A stretch of 64,000 bases of DNA. It comes from Gigaspora rosea. Its lineage: Eukaryota; Glomeromycota; Glomeromycetes; Diversisporales; Gigasporaceae. Positions within the stretch are counted from its first letter, which is position 1. The number at the start of each line of letters is the position of its first letter. The translations under genes were made by a program, and so were the position numbers. This document shows positions 23,625-34,620 of the stretch, piece by piece. The notes under the pieces are model-generated. The model saw only the letters and a list, made by a program, of their open reading frames with translations, was not told where the DNA came from and made no database searches. Where the stretch lies: positions 75,880 through 139,879 of the forward strand of contig QKWP01000852.1 in the NCBI GenBank assembly GCA_003550325.1, given 5' to 3'.

Positions 23625-23993
23625 ATTTTAATACGTAAATGTTTATCTTTTTTTTATATGCACATCAACAACCAATTATATTTGGCAATTAGCAGACAGA
23701 CAAACATCTGAGCTCTAGTATATGCACTAAATCACATGACATAGATCACGTGCATGCACAAAATGTAAGTTCTCCACTACACTCCAGACAATTATTATTA
23801 ATTGGATATATCTAGTAATACCTGATATTGAACTTTATTAAATAATTTTTATTAAGAATAAGCAGAATACTAAAATAGAATATCTTTTAGAAATATTAAT
23901 TTTAATTGTGCTAAATATTATATTATTTAAATTTGTTATATATAACTAATTGTTTTTTACACTATATAAGCAAGCTAACTTTAATATATATAA
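23625..23993. other. No gene seen
   Basis: AT-rich spacer with no recognisable ends or domains. Confidence 0.4.
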
Positions 23994-24302
23994 CTTTTTT
24001 TTTTAAGTTAAAGTCTGCTACTTTGGGTAGGAGTCTTTTTATTCAAGTATGTGGACCTTGGCAACCTCTATGGGCTCTTGACATTTGTTACATAAAGGAG
24101 AGTACAAACTAGCTACACATACAATTTTTGGTTGTCTAATTTAAGTAGTTCGTCCAAAGGTTTTACACTAGCTACATATCTGCAACCCAACTAGGAGATT
24201 GCCTATTTAAACCCTTTAGTCCAAGCTTCGTCTATTAGCTCTACTTGTATTACCAGTTTAGCTCTCTAGTATATTAGCCAGTCAAGAACAGACCTGGATG
24301 CC

Positions 24303-25290
24303 TATACATGTTGGCAAAATTCCAAATTACTATAGTTTGAAATTTGTTCACACCCAAATCCCAAATATAGCCCAAATTAATTTCTCAAAAACTTTATTAT
24401 TTTTTTTTATTTTATTTTTTTAAGCTTTAGAAGCTGGGTGCTCTGGCCTTGATTTTTATTAAAGTTTATAGGATGTAATATTTGTTACAAAGATGAGGAT
24501 ACAACTAGCTACATGTGCACTTTTGGTGCCTAATTTAAGAGGTTTGTACGAAGGTTCTACACTAGCTGCCATACCTACAACCCAACTGCGGGAATTGTCT
24601 ATTTAAACCCTTTGGTCCCTGCTTCTCCTATTGCTACCTGACGTACTGATATATGCTGATCTTACGGGGCCCCAACTCTATATATATCGAAAGCCTTAGG
24701 GCTACTTTACCCTCGTACTGGATGCCTACCAAATAACCTTCTTGTGTTCTATTCCACTTCAGTAATTTGGATTTAGTAACAAAGCTGCCTGCTCATATTA
24801 GGTTCATTCCGATCCTGGCCACCCACTTTCTTTTTGGTAGTGCTGTTGTAGATTTTTACTATTATCTCCTAACTCGGGACTTGCCAAATAGGTTTCCATT
24901 TCTCCGGTTCCCTGGATTTTGCGGTATAACAATAATATCATTGCGCCCTAGCTCCTATTCAAGATAGTAGAACCAAGGTAACAGGTTTTTGCAATCCAAC
25001 CAATCTGAGCTACATAGTTACTGAACACAGGCCTATTATTCAAAGCATCAACAGTAGGATCCAAACCATCGACCTGCCGCTTGGGGTAACACCTTGACAA
25101 CTTCTCTAAGACGCTACACCCTTAAAAACTTTATTAATAATCTTTGTTTAAACAAATAGTACTGTAGATATTCTTATTGTTGTAAATAATATATTTGCAA
25201 AATTTTAAGTCTACTTTTTAATTTAATTTTTTACAAATAGCAATTGTTTTTTTGAATTTGGGATTTGTCTATGTTTTGCCAGCAAGTATA
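24303..25290. mobile_element. Small DNA element inside retroposon copy C
   Basis: The inverted ends are tatacatgttggcaaaa and tatacttgctggcaaaa (15 of 17 match). The flanks are ctggatgcc (24294-24302) and ccagatgcc (25291-25299), 7 of 9 identical, both immediately adjacent. Without copy B inside, the element is about 250 bases and non-coding. A 9-bp duplication would suggest a MULE-type MITE. Confidence 0.7.
24400..25123 (-). mobile_element. tRNA-headed retroposon, copy B
   Basis: The minus-strand copy has poly-A (as Ts) at about 24400-24420 and a degraded tRNA-like head at 25030-25123 (minus strand ggtgtagcgtcttagagaag). The 13-bp target duplication aaaaactttatta is perfect at 24387-24399 and 25124-25136. 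It is the youngest layer of the nest. The frame with YTAKSREPEKWKPIWQVPS survives in part. Confidence 0.85.
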
Positions 25291-26009
25291 CCAGATGCCA
25301 ACAAACCCTCTTTAGGACTAGTTTATCCTCACAGGAAACTTGGTAGAGCAGTCCCTGTCCTACACAGATATTACCTACACTTCAGTAACTTATGCACTCA
25401 CTAAAGCAAGCAACTAACAGTTAAGAAATATCCTGCAACCACTACTATTACCTACTTCTGCCCTTGTAAGGTTCACTCCAACCCCAGTATCTACTATTGC
25501 TTTCCTACCGGTCCTTTATCGATACCTCCCAAACTTCCAATTCAGTTAGCTCGAAAGGGTCGATTTACTCAGAATTAGGTGCTATTATAGTTTTTCTACT
25601 CTGGTACCTACTTTTATAATATAGGTCCTTTTCTTCTAGTACCCGATTCGGCAGTCAGATTGGTAGACCTTGTTTCTAAAATCAATGTTCGGTTCTTTGG
25701 CTCTGGTCCAATATTCTGGTTTGGTAGTACCGTCAAAGATCTTTGCTACCTCCTTACTCGGGTCTTGCCAAATGTGTTTTTGTTTCTCTGTTTTCTTGGA
25801 TTTGTCTGTGTCACAAAGTACAACTTTGCCCAAAAGCTCCTATTCGAGATAGTTACCAAGAACTACAGGTAATATACCCAACTGATCAATAGAAAATGGT
25901 TACTGGAACACAGGTCTATTTTTCAAAAGTGCTGCCAGTGGGATTTGAACCCTAGATCAGCTGCTTGGGATGACAATTTACCAACTTTCCTAAATCGCCA
26001 CACCCTTTA

Positions 26010-27123
26010 TAAAGGAGATAAGGGTATTGTGGACAGGGCAGTATTGTAGACAGGGCGGGTATCTTATGATCTAGTGATCAGAATTGGATGATTTTTATAC
26101 CATTCGAATCATCTCGAAGAGACGAATCGATTGGTATAAAATCATCCAATTCCAATCACTATATCACAAGATATCGTTATTTATACAAAATATAAGTTTT
26201 TGTATATATTTGAAAACTGCAAATTTTTATATAATATACCTTTAATTGCTAATCCAGATAAGATTGGCACTATTTTTATATTAGAATTTGGGGGAAATTA
26301 CTATGTTTTTTACTATATGCTGAAATCTGACGTCAGTCCAATGAAAAGTATTTTTTAATTAAGTTAACAGTTCGTGTCAATTAATTGAAAGTTGTAGAGC
26401 TCACTGAGACACATCCAATGGTAGTTAGAGCATTCAATTTGACCCAGTGTATGCTAAGATATCGCCAAAAAACGATTGGCCGACTATATAAAATTCTATG
26501 TAAACAAACTAGAAATTTTATATAGTCAGCCAATCATTTTTTAACGATATCTCAGTGTACACTGGGCCGATTTGAATGATATAACTACCATTAGATGCAT
26601 CACATTGTGCTCTACAACTTTAATTAATTGACATGAACTGTTAACTTAATAAAAAATACTTTTAATTGGATCGACTTCAGATTTCTGCATATAATAAAAA
26701 TTTATATTGTACTTATCCCAAAATTTACTATTGTCCCAATATGGTAATAGTGCCGATCTTATCCGGATCATCAATTAACGATCTTGGAATCCTGTGATTG
26801 GATTTTAACGATTTTGTACTTGTTAGAATCGTCTCACTGAGATGGTCATTTTGGTGGTAAAATTATCCAAAACGGACCAGTAGATCAAATTTTATTACTG
26901 TGTCCACAATAACCCCCTTTCTTCTAAAATTTAATTTTTATATTCTATTTTGTGTACCAATTATTTATATCTAAAACAATATATGATATAAAGATTTTTT
27001 TGCAGTATTTTATTCTTTATTAAGCATAGTTCAAATAATAAAAATTGTATAAAAATCTATTTGATTTTTAAACAGTTTTATTAGTAGAAACTTTAACATA
27101 TCCATAATATCTCTGTCTCTTTA
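26010..27123. mobile_element. TA-target MITE holding a TTAA-target MITE
   Basis: The left end is taaaggagataagggtattg and the right end (inverted) taaagagacagagatattat, with TA at 26008-26009 and 27124-27125. The uninterrupted sister copy is 41606-42171. Near the left end, 26064-26158 folds as a hairpin (gatctagtgatcagaattgg and its complement). The right half contains the shared module ggattttaacgattttgtac. It directly abuts the head of retroposon copy C. Confidence 0.8.
26246..26774. mobile_element. TTAA-target foldback MITE (ttgmtratccrgataaga ends)
   Basis: The ends are ttgctaatccagataagatt and the inverted ttgatgatccggataagatc, both continuing ggcactatt. TTAA flanks at 26242-26245 and 26775-26778. 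Comparison with 41820-41830 shows the empty site (ccTTTAACGATC), so the boundaries are certain. The 529-bp element is a nearly complete palindrome around 26505-26520 (tatgtaaacaaactag). A truncated relative lies at about 10195-10412. No coding capacity. Confidence 0.9.
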
Positions 27124-27125
27124 TA

Positions 27126-27485
27126 TAACATTTAAGTTATTACAAATAGCTAAGTTTAATTATTAAAAATTGAATTAAACAATAAAGATAACTAGCATTA
27201 CCTGATGTAATATTGGTCTGCATTAACAGAAAATAACTATTTATATGCTGAAGAACCTATAAGAAATATTAAACTAATTAAATTTGCTTCTACTAGAAAT
27301 TTACAGTATAATTTGTTTTATTTAAAATTTAATGAGAAATACAATTATTTATTATCCAAACAAATACTTTATTATTTAGACTATTAAGTAGAAGAATTAT
27401 ATATAAACATATATTTATTACAATCTAATGCATATCAAATTTATCAAACACTTTTATAACATTAGCAAAATTTTTAAACAGATAT
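27126..27485. other. No gene seen
   Basis: AT-rich spacer up to the duplication of the next hAT-type element. Confidence 0.4.
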
Positions 27486-28814
27486 ATTGATATTAGAGGT
27501 CTTAATAGGTCAGGTTGAATCGGGTTTGGACCTGACCTGGATCAGACCCACTTGGGTCAAAACCTGACTAGGTCTGATCTGCCTCATATCAAACCTGACC
27601 GGGACTGACCCGCCTCATGCCAAACCCAACCTGGGTCTGACCTGCTTCATGTCTAGGGTTGCTGGTGCAGGGTACTTGGTGACGCCAATGGTGCAAAATT
27701 TAGGTGGTGCACCTAGTGCGCCAAACACAGTATCGGTGCAGGGTGGCAAGCCAATCATATTTAAATTTTATTAATATTATTAAATTATTATGAGTATACT
27801 AATTCTAGGGATGTTATCCTGCTCTAACCAGTTAGTTTGTGCTTAAAACCCAGTGGAACTCTGTTCAGAGCATATTTAAATAAAAATTGATTTTTGAACT
27901 CAATTTATATAAATGTGTTAATAATTATACTTGCATGTGCAGTTTAATAAAACCTGCTATCACTATTACTTTTTTTTTTGGCGATCAATCGCTATTACTT
28001 TAAATATACAAATTTTTGCATTATAATGTTATTGCATCTATTTGTGATTTTTGTTCTTCATATAATAGGAATTTTTTATTCATCATATCATGCCACATTA
28101 AATTAAAAAAAGAAAAAAGTCAAATAAAATTAATTTTTGTTCATCATAAGATAATTTTTTGTTCATTATAACGATAGTCTGAAGTTTATTACAAATTGCT
28201 TACCTAATATATTTCAAACTCGTTTGGAGTATGATTTAATAATAGAAATCATGTATCTGCAAAAACTCAAGTTCTATTGATATGTCCCTAACTATGTATT
28301 TAGTGAAGTGTAGAAGAAATTCTTTTTTTTATGATGATCTGCAAATTTCACATGTTCAAGTAATGAAAGCAAAGCAAATCCCATAAAATCCACATGTTCC
28401 TAATTTAGTATAATAATTGTTTATCAATAGACAATATAAAATATTCGATTTAATAGATTATCTTAAAGGCAAAGAATTTACAAATATCTTATTTTATGAA
28501 GATTAATTCGCAAAAAAGCTCATTCACCAAGAGTTTATTTTACCAACAACTCATTTTACCAACAAGTTTTTTATAAAATGTACTAACCTTAACTTTATTA
28601 CTAAACCTGACCCTAACAACATTGTTAGTGAAATAAGCTATCGGTAAAATAAACTATTAGTGAAATAAAACTTATCTATAAATAATCATTGGCAAAAAGC
28701 TTGTTCATAAACTTATTGTTTGTAAAATAAGCTGCCGGTGAAATAATATGAATAAGAGCTGGATTCTGATTTTAGTTTGATTAAACTATTTAAGATAAGT
28801 TACTTCTTATTTAA

Positions 28815-29200
28815 TTTCTTATTTACTTTAATTATATTAATCGAAATATTTATATATACTATTAATTTACTTTAATATATTAATCAAAATATTTATATAT
28901 GGTGGGACATCAATAGAAAAGGGTAAATCTTTTCTAAGTAAAAGTTTTTTTAACTTTAAGTTATAATAACTTGACAACTACTTGACCAAATTTAATCATA
29001 ATTTTTTTATTTTAATTTTTTATAGTTATAGAATTAAAGCAAAAAAAAATTATTAAATTTGATTTGGTAGTTGTCAAGATATTTAAATTTAAAATTTTAA
29101 AAAAAGTTACTTAAAATGATTTGTCCCTTTTCTATTGATGTTCCTCCATATACTATTAATTACTTTAATTATATTAATCGAAATATTTATATATACTGTT
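28815..29200. repeat. ~45-bp tandem repeat interrupted by a MITE
   Basis: The unit tactttaattatattaatcg followed by aaatatttatatatactatt occurs about three times (near 28820, 28868 and 29155). The MITE 28900-29148 sits inside a unit, so the neighbouring units show the empty site. Confidence 0.7.
28900..29148. mobile_element. Mariner-type MITE, 249 bp
   Basis: The ends are tggtgggacatcaatagaaa and the inverted tggaggaacatcaatagaaa, continuing aggg. TA flanks at 28898-28899 and 29149-29150, verified by the surrounding tandem unit. The centre is the same gaccaaattt/gtagaatt-type hairpin that builds the arrays at 9050-9960 and 43090-44050. Confidence 0.88.
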
Positions 29201-29456
29201 TATTTTTATTTAATTCCATCATATTCATATTATTCAATCTATGAGTGTAATAATCATTATTATAATACAATAGCATGTATTGTTAAAACTTGGATTAGAG
29301 ATTAGAAAAATAATGCGCATGTATATAGTAGGTTAGCTTTGGCAATAACTCAAGTTATTCAGAAAGATAAATGTTTTAATAGTTAATAATGATAAAGAGG
29401 GTAAGATTATTTTATTTGATAGATTATTTTATTATATATATTACCTATTCGTGACA

Positions 29457-29768
29457 CTAGTGACTTCCATTATCGCAATTTTTTAGAATGTTAAGCCCTT
29501 GGCTTAACTCTATCAACTGTATGTACATTATAAAGCTCAAGCCATGTGATTCAATGGGAACCTCATTAACTTTTTCTCTTTTATTCCTATTTTTGGCTCC
29601 GCCTGTCTCATCATTATCAATTCGCTTTCTTTTTTGAAGCTCCCAATTCCTTATATCAAATATAAATTCTCCTCTTACTATTTCTACTCTTAAACATTTA
29701 ACTCCAAGAACGTCTGATGTAGAATTTATTTCGAAGTAACAAATATTTGTACCTCTCACTTCCAGCAC
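29457..29768 (-). CDS. Hypothetical 103-residue reading frame
   Basis: The frame starts MLEVRGTNICYFEINSTSDV, has a basic patch LQKRKRIDN and a hydrophilic KNRNKREKVNE stretch, and ends with a short hydrophobic segment. No family is recognised. It lies downstream, on the same strand, of the gag remnant at 30143-30905, so it could be a piece of the same retroelement. Base composition is slightly less AT-rich than the surroundings, which is mild support for coding origin. Confidence 0.3.
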   Translation of the reverse strand: MLEVRGTNICYFEINSTSDVLGVKCLRVEIVRGEFIFDIRNWELQKRKRIDNDETGGAKNRNKREKVNEVPIESHGLSFIMYIQLIELSQGLNILKNCDNGSH

Positions 29769-30142
29769 ATTATTTCTTACAATTCTTTGCCCATTCCTCA
29801 GTTTGCTTAATGAATTTTGGGAGTTTCGATTTAGACAATTGTATGAAATATAGGGTGCCTCGTATCAAAAGGGCCCATTTTGCAATTTTTTTGAAAAATG
29901 AGTTTTTATTAGATTCATATAAATTTCGATATGGTTGACATTTTCCGATTATAAATAAAGGTTGATTTGCATAATAAAAAATGGAGGTAATGTAAAAGAA
30001 AAATTACACGAGTCTGCCTAAGGACAAGCACATCACGAGATTACCCGATAGTCACCTGTTATTTTTAACCAATCAAAATTGTGAAATTTGCTTAATCCCG
30101 GATCAGTCCAAAAATCAAAACAAATGATTAAACTTGATTATC

Positions 30143-30905
30143 TCAAAATAAGCTATATGACAAAATAGGCCTTTTTAATATAAAGCACTCCATATGCCCT
30201 TCCTGTTGATAGTTAAAACATTGAAGGGTATTATTATTCACTCTTTGTAGCCTCGAACTATGCACAATATTCGAGCCTCTCAAATTAAAATGCCTAGTTG
30301 ATGAATTGATATTGGTAAGTTCTTTGATAGCCTTCATTAATTCTTTAATATCTGATTTTCATTTTCTTGCTTAACCTGATTGATATTGAGAGCTTCAAGT
30401 GCTGCAGTGATACCATCAATATCTAATCGCTTGAATGAGATTTTCCTTACCCATTGATTGACCTTTTCTATCATTTCACTTCCTATTTCTATAAAAGTTT
30501 TCGATTTGGAGCACGCATTTCTTGGCTTTTGTAAAATCACTCAGACAAAAGTTCTCCACCTTTGTTCTATATACTTCTCACATTCTGTTTAGATACCAAT
30601 CTCTTCCCTTATTGCTCTTTACTTTATCTTTGACTTCGTCTATGTAGGCTTCAAACCTACTCATATATCCTCGAACTGTTTCTTTATCACCTTGCTTAAT
30701 GTTCTTGAGACAATTAATCTTTAATCTATTATTACTTCCTGTGTTTATTACTTTTATTATTCCGTTCATCAGCTTATTTCAATTATTACCATATCCTTTT
30801 ATTAATTCACTCACTCACACCTTTGTCTTATCAGGCATGAACATAACTACCATTCCACACTTTGTTTCATCGTTCCAACCTTTCGACTTGGCATACCTAC
30901 TATAG
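30143..30905 (-). pseudogene. Retrotransposon gag-like protein, broken
   Basis: The minus strand carries three frames in series: MNGIIKVINTGSNNRLK, then KETVRGYMSRFEAYIDEVKD; then KTFIEIGSEMIEKVNQWVRK; then NNNTLQCFNYQQEGHMEC. The GYMSRFEAYID segment matches the Ty3-type gag capsid motif (x-Y-x2-RFE), and CFNYQQEGHMEC is a degenerate CCHC zinc knuckle with its second Cys replaced by Tyr. Stops separate the parts. An LTR lies upstream on the same strand (31248-31849). No protease, reverse transcriptase or integrase was recognised. Confidence 0.65.
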
Positions 30906-31247
30906 TCAAAAAGAAATCTGTTAACATTATCATTTATCGTCTTTATAGAAGAAAGGCTTCGTTAAATCCTTCAACATGCTAGTGATTTCTTTTTCAAATA
31001 AATCTATATCAAAGTAATATAATCATAAAATAGTATTTATATGAAATATACCATAGAAAGTTTAAATAAACAACTGCTTATTCTATCAACAAAGTCTGAG
31101 TTCAGCTTGTACTAATATTATCTAACTTGATTTGATTAAAAAAAATTTTTATCTCTTGCTATTAGTACTGGCAAATTTTATAACTTGTATTTTCTTTTGA
31201 AAGTCTTTAATCGTTCAGCGAGTAACTGGTTATAATTACCGAGGTTC

Positions 31248-31849
31248 TGATAACACGGGTTAATCTATAACTTACGTCAAAAGAAAAACCTAACCCAGAT
31301 ATTTAGCACTAATCACTTCCAATACAAGCAAGTTTGACAAAAGTATCAACAAGGCAGGTATTTATTAAATTTATTTATCGATTTAATTACTTTTGAGAAA
31401 AGAAGTTCTGATTAACTTTATTATTTTCTCTTCGCTTAAATATACATATTTTGACTTGTGTTATTACATCATACGCAAGTCACACAGCCCTTTATACTCT
31501 TAAATTTATTACACATTTTCATGCAATATTTATCTTACTTTGATAGTCTTCTTGTGCTACTGACTGTTACATAATTTGGCCTTACTTTGATTTATTGATC
31601 ATATCCTTACTTTGGTATTGTATTTACCCAATCATGCATAATTCTGATCAATCAACACCGTGAAGCACGTGAATCATATGTCCACTAATTAATTGATTGT
31701 TCATAACTAGACAAGTATCTACTTTATACATTGTCATTTTATTACTTATTGTTTTATTATTTGAACTAACACTATATTTCACTTTATTATTGCTTTATAG
31801 CTCCAAATTAATCCCTCTAACTAAATACACTGCATACATATTTCTATCA
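31248..31849 (-). mobile_element. LTR of a Ty3-like retroelement
   Basis: On the minus strand it begins tgatagaaatatg and ends cccgtgttatca (TGATA...TATCA). The 3' part (gggttaggtttttctttt, then gattaacccgtg) matches the end of the solo LTR at 62045-62493 (gggttaggtttttcttt, gattaacccgtgaca). The gag remnant follows downstream. The matching second LTR was not found, and no flanking duplication was confirmed. Confidence 0.62.
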
Positions 31850-32274
31850 CAACAGTAGTAGGTTGGGCGATTATTAAGATTTTAAATTGTTGGGTAAAGA
31901 TCTATAGTATTTTAGGAAATTTTTAAAATACTATATCGTTGGGCAAAGAATTAGTAGTAAATCGTTGAGCAAAAAATCATTGTAGATTAAGAGATTTTTA
32001 GATTTCCAAATTGTTGAGCGAAGAATCAATTGTAGGTCAAGCAATTTTTAAATGCATAAAAATTGAATAAAGATTAATAGTAGGTTGAGCAATTTTTAAA
32101 ATTCTTCATTGTTGTGCAAAGATTTAATAGTAGATTGGGCAATTTTTAAAATTTCAAATCGTTGGCAAAGATTCAAGAGTAAGTTAGTCAATTTTTAAAA
32201 TTCTAAACCATTGGATAAAGAGTTAATTGTGGGATGAGCAATTTTAAAATTCTAACTTGTTGAACAAAAGATTA
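31850..32274. repeat. ~58-bp tandem array, main block
   Basis: About eight degenerate units follow the pattern gttgggcaaagaattaatag, tag-ttgagcaatttttaaa, attctaaa. The array continues after a MITE (32275-32854) at 32855-32894, and again after the retroposon (32895-33910) at 33911-34060, so both insertions landed inside one array. Confidence 0.8.
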
Positions 32275-32854
32275 CTGTATGTTTCTGAAAATAAGCTATC
32301 TTTTTTTAACAAAAAAAACTGTGGATAGCTTATTTTTGGGTTATTTACTATTTTAAGTAATTTAAAGCACAACAAAGGAGTAGCTTATTTTTGAATACAA
32401 AACTCTAACAAGTAAAATAAATAAATAAATATGCTGTAGTCAATAAATAAAAATGCTGTAGACAATAAATAAATATGTTATAAACAATAAATATGCAGAA
32501 AAAAAATCGATGATAGTTTATAAAGCAATTTTTGGTCAATCAATTATAATCGCTACATAGTAAAGTCTAAATTTTACTAAGCAAATCGATTAAAGTCACA
32601 TAAGTAACCTTGTTTAGCAGATCAAAATACACATACTCTAAAAATTTTATAAAAATCGGTAGTAAAATTTAGACTTTACTATGTAGCAACGTTCATCGAT
32701 TATGGGGCAGCTTATTTTTAGAACTAAAAATTTTGCTAATTATTTTTGGTACAACAAAGGGTAGCTTATTTTTAGGTCAAAGGCATTTTGACATTTTTGG
32801 GTCAAAATTAGGGTATCTTATTTTAGGATTTAGCTTATTTTTAGAAACATATTG
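32275..32854. mobile_element. TA-target MITE in the tandem array
   Basis: The ends are ctgtatgtttctgaaaataa and the inverted caatatgtttctaaaaataa, continuing gct. TA flanks at 32273-32274 and 32855-32856, and joining them recreates the array unit (agattaataatag). The inside has several gtagcttatttttag words and an inverted gctacatagtaaagtctaaa unit related to the 52.9-54.5 kb array. Confidence 0.83.
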
Positions 32855-32894
32855 TAATAATAGATCAGGCTATTTTAAAATACTAAACTGTTAG

Positions 32895-33910
32895 AGTGTG
32901 GCGACTTAGGGAAGTTGGTAAGTTGTCACCCCTCAAGTGGCAGATCTAGAGTTCAAATCCCACTGTGACGCTTTTGAAAAATAGACCTGTGTTCCGGTAA
33001 TTGTGTCTTGTCGATTGGTTGGGTACACTACTTGTAGTCCTTGGTTACCATTTTGAATATGAGCTTTCGGGCGAAATTGTGTTTTGTTACACAGACAAAT
33101 CCAAGAAACCAGAGAAACAGAAACCCATTTGGCAAGTCCCGAGTGGAGAGGTAGCTAGACTTTCGATGGTACCGGGGAAAAGAATCTTAGCGGTAATTGA
33201 CCGGAAAACTGGACGGGCAAGAGCCCTTATGGCAAAGGGGGCCCACCAACCTGGCTGCCAGATCATACTGGAGGAAAAGGTCATGTGTTATAGAAGCATG
33301 AACCAAGAAAAGAGTGACCTTAGGCACCTAAAGCCGGGCAGACCGATCCTTCCGGGCCAACTGGATTGGTAGTCTGGGATAACTGGGGAAAAGGATCCAA
33401 AGAGTGACTGACCGGGTACTGGGGTCTAGTGAACTTCGCAAGAGCAGTAGTAGGTAATAGTAGCGGTTGCAAGATATCCCCCTGAGTGCAAGTTGTTTGC
33501 CTCGGTAAATGCGTAAGTTACTAAAAGCGTAGATGAATACCTGTGGGAACAGGTATCACTCTAACAGGTTTACCACAGAGCAAATGCCCTCCAATAGATG
33601 TTTGGCTAAAGCTTAGAGTACTTTTACAGCGAATTACTTATGAAAGGGTATATTGAAAGGAATATTGAATATGGGTAGAAGCCAGAGAGTTTAAATAGGC
33701 AATCCTCTAGTTGGGTTGCAGGTATGGCATCTAGTATAGAACCTTCGGCCGGACTACTTAAATTAAACAACCAAAAGTTGTATGTGTGGCTAGTTGTACT
33801 CTCATTATACAAATATAATATGTGGCACAGTCATATTGACCGGGCCAACCCATTTGGACCAATAAAGTGCTAGGGTACCTAAGTAGTCACCTTAATATTA
33901 AAAAAAAAAA
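32895..33910 (+). mobile_element. tRNA-headed retroposon, copy D (most complete)
   Basis: The 5' end is tRNA-like: an A-box-like region in gtggcgacttagggaagttg and a B-box-like agttcaaatcc, spaced as in a class II (leucine-like, long variable arm) tRNA, ending near 32972. A body of about 930 bases follows, then a short poly-A at 33900-33910. The target duplication is tactaaactgttag (32881-32894) and tactaaaccgttgg (33911-33924), 12 of 14 identical. This is a SINE-type element but unusually long at about 1 kb. At least four copies lie in this window. Confidence 0.82.
33001..33372 (+). CDS. Reading frame inside the retroposon body
   Basis: A 123-residue frame, MCLVDWLGTLLVVLGYHFEY onward, contains YTDKSKKPEKQKPIWQVPS and then EVARLSMVPG, with a basic C-terminal half. 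The same frame is partly kept in copy C (DTDKSKKTEKQKHIWQDPS) and in fragments in copy B. This may only reflect DNA homology between copies. No known domain is recognised. A non-ATG start further upstream is also possible. Confidence 0.3.
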   Translation: MCLVDWLGTLLVVLGYHFEYELSGEIVFCYTDKSKKPEKQKPIWQVPSGEVARLSMVPGKRILAVIDRKTGRARALMAKGAHQPGCQIILEEKVMCYRSMNQEKSDLRHLKPGRPILPGQLDW

Positions 33911-34061
33911 TACTAAACCGTTGGTCGAAGAATCAACAATAGATTGAATAATTTTAAATTCTCAATTGTTGGAATATAAACTAATATAAGATCATGTAAT
34001 TTTTAAAATTCTTAGTGTTGAACAAAGAATTAATAGTAGATTTGACAATTTTTTCACAAAT

Positions 34062-34620
34062 GCTAGTACTGTATTTACTGTATTTGCAAAATAAGCGTTT
34101 AATGAAGTTATATATTAATTATTAAAAAAAAAACTTAAAATTGAACAATATACTATTCGTTATTAGCTGCTTTTCTTGTTGCTACTTTGTTCGCTCATTA
34201 TCTTTTGCTTGCAATATTCCTTGAAGTTAGTGAAAAAGTTATACCTTCTTCATTTACAATATTTCTTGCAATATTTCTTGGGTTTAAATATACCTTTTTT
34301 TAAATTGATATATGATATAACCGTTTCAATGTTTTATTCAAATTTGCACAAATCGTCAACCATAAAGTTGTTGTTAGACGTCTCAAAAAAAAAGAAAAAA
34401 GAAAGGTTGGAATAGTAAAAGCAAAGTGAGAAAGTTTTACGAACAAGTGAATGAAAATTACTATATATAGTAATACAAAAAGTTTAAATTATTAGTACAA
34501 AGGGATGCATGGTCAGACCCAACATACGTACGAAGTTCTTTTTATCAAATGAATACTTTTTTATAATAAATTAATTTATTTTTTTAATAAAATAGTTTCA
34601 TTATATGTCACTTATCTTTA
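34062..34620. other. No gene seen
   Basis: AT-rich right part of the 27494-34781 element. A plus frame at 34176-34415 has no recognisable motif. Confidence 0.45.

Larger units (their letters stand above)
23994..26004 (-). mobile_element. tRNA-headed retroposon, copy C (full length, interrupted)
   Basis: The minus-strand copy has its 3' poly-A (seen as Ts) near 23995-24004 and its tRNA-like 5' head at about 25930-26004 (on the minus strand ggtgtggcgatttagg, and the B-box-like gggttcaaatcc). The two parts, 23994-24302 and 25300-26004, are separated by a DNA element that itself contains copy B. Reading minus, 25833-25636 gives a frame with DTDKSKKTEKQKHIWQDP, which aligns with YTDKSKKPEKQKPIWQVP in copy D. 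Confidence 0.82.

Noticed and set aside
24767..25872. Plus-strand frames of 60-70 residues
   Set aside because: Antisense shadows of the minus-strand retroposon body.
32895..32972. A true tRNA gene
   Set aside because: Boxes are degenerate, the stems do not pair well by eye, and the sequence is the head of a repeated, poly-A-tailed element.
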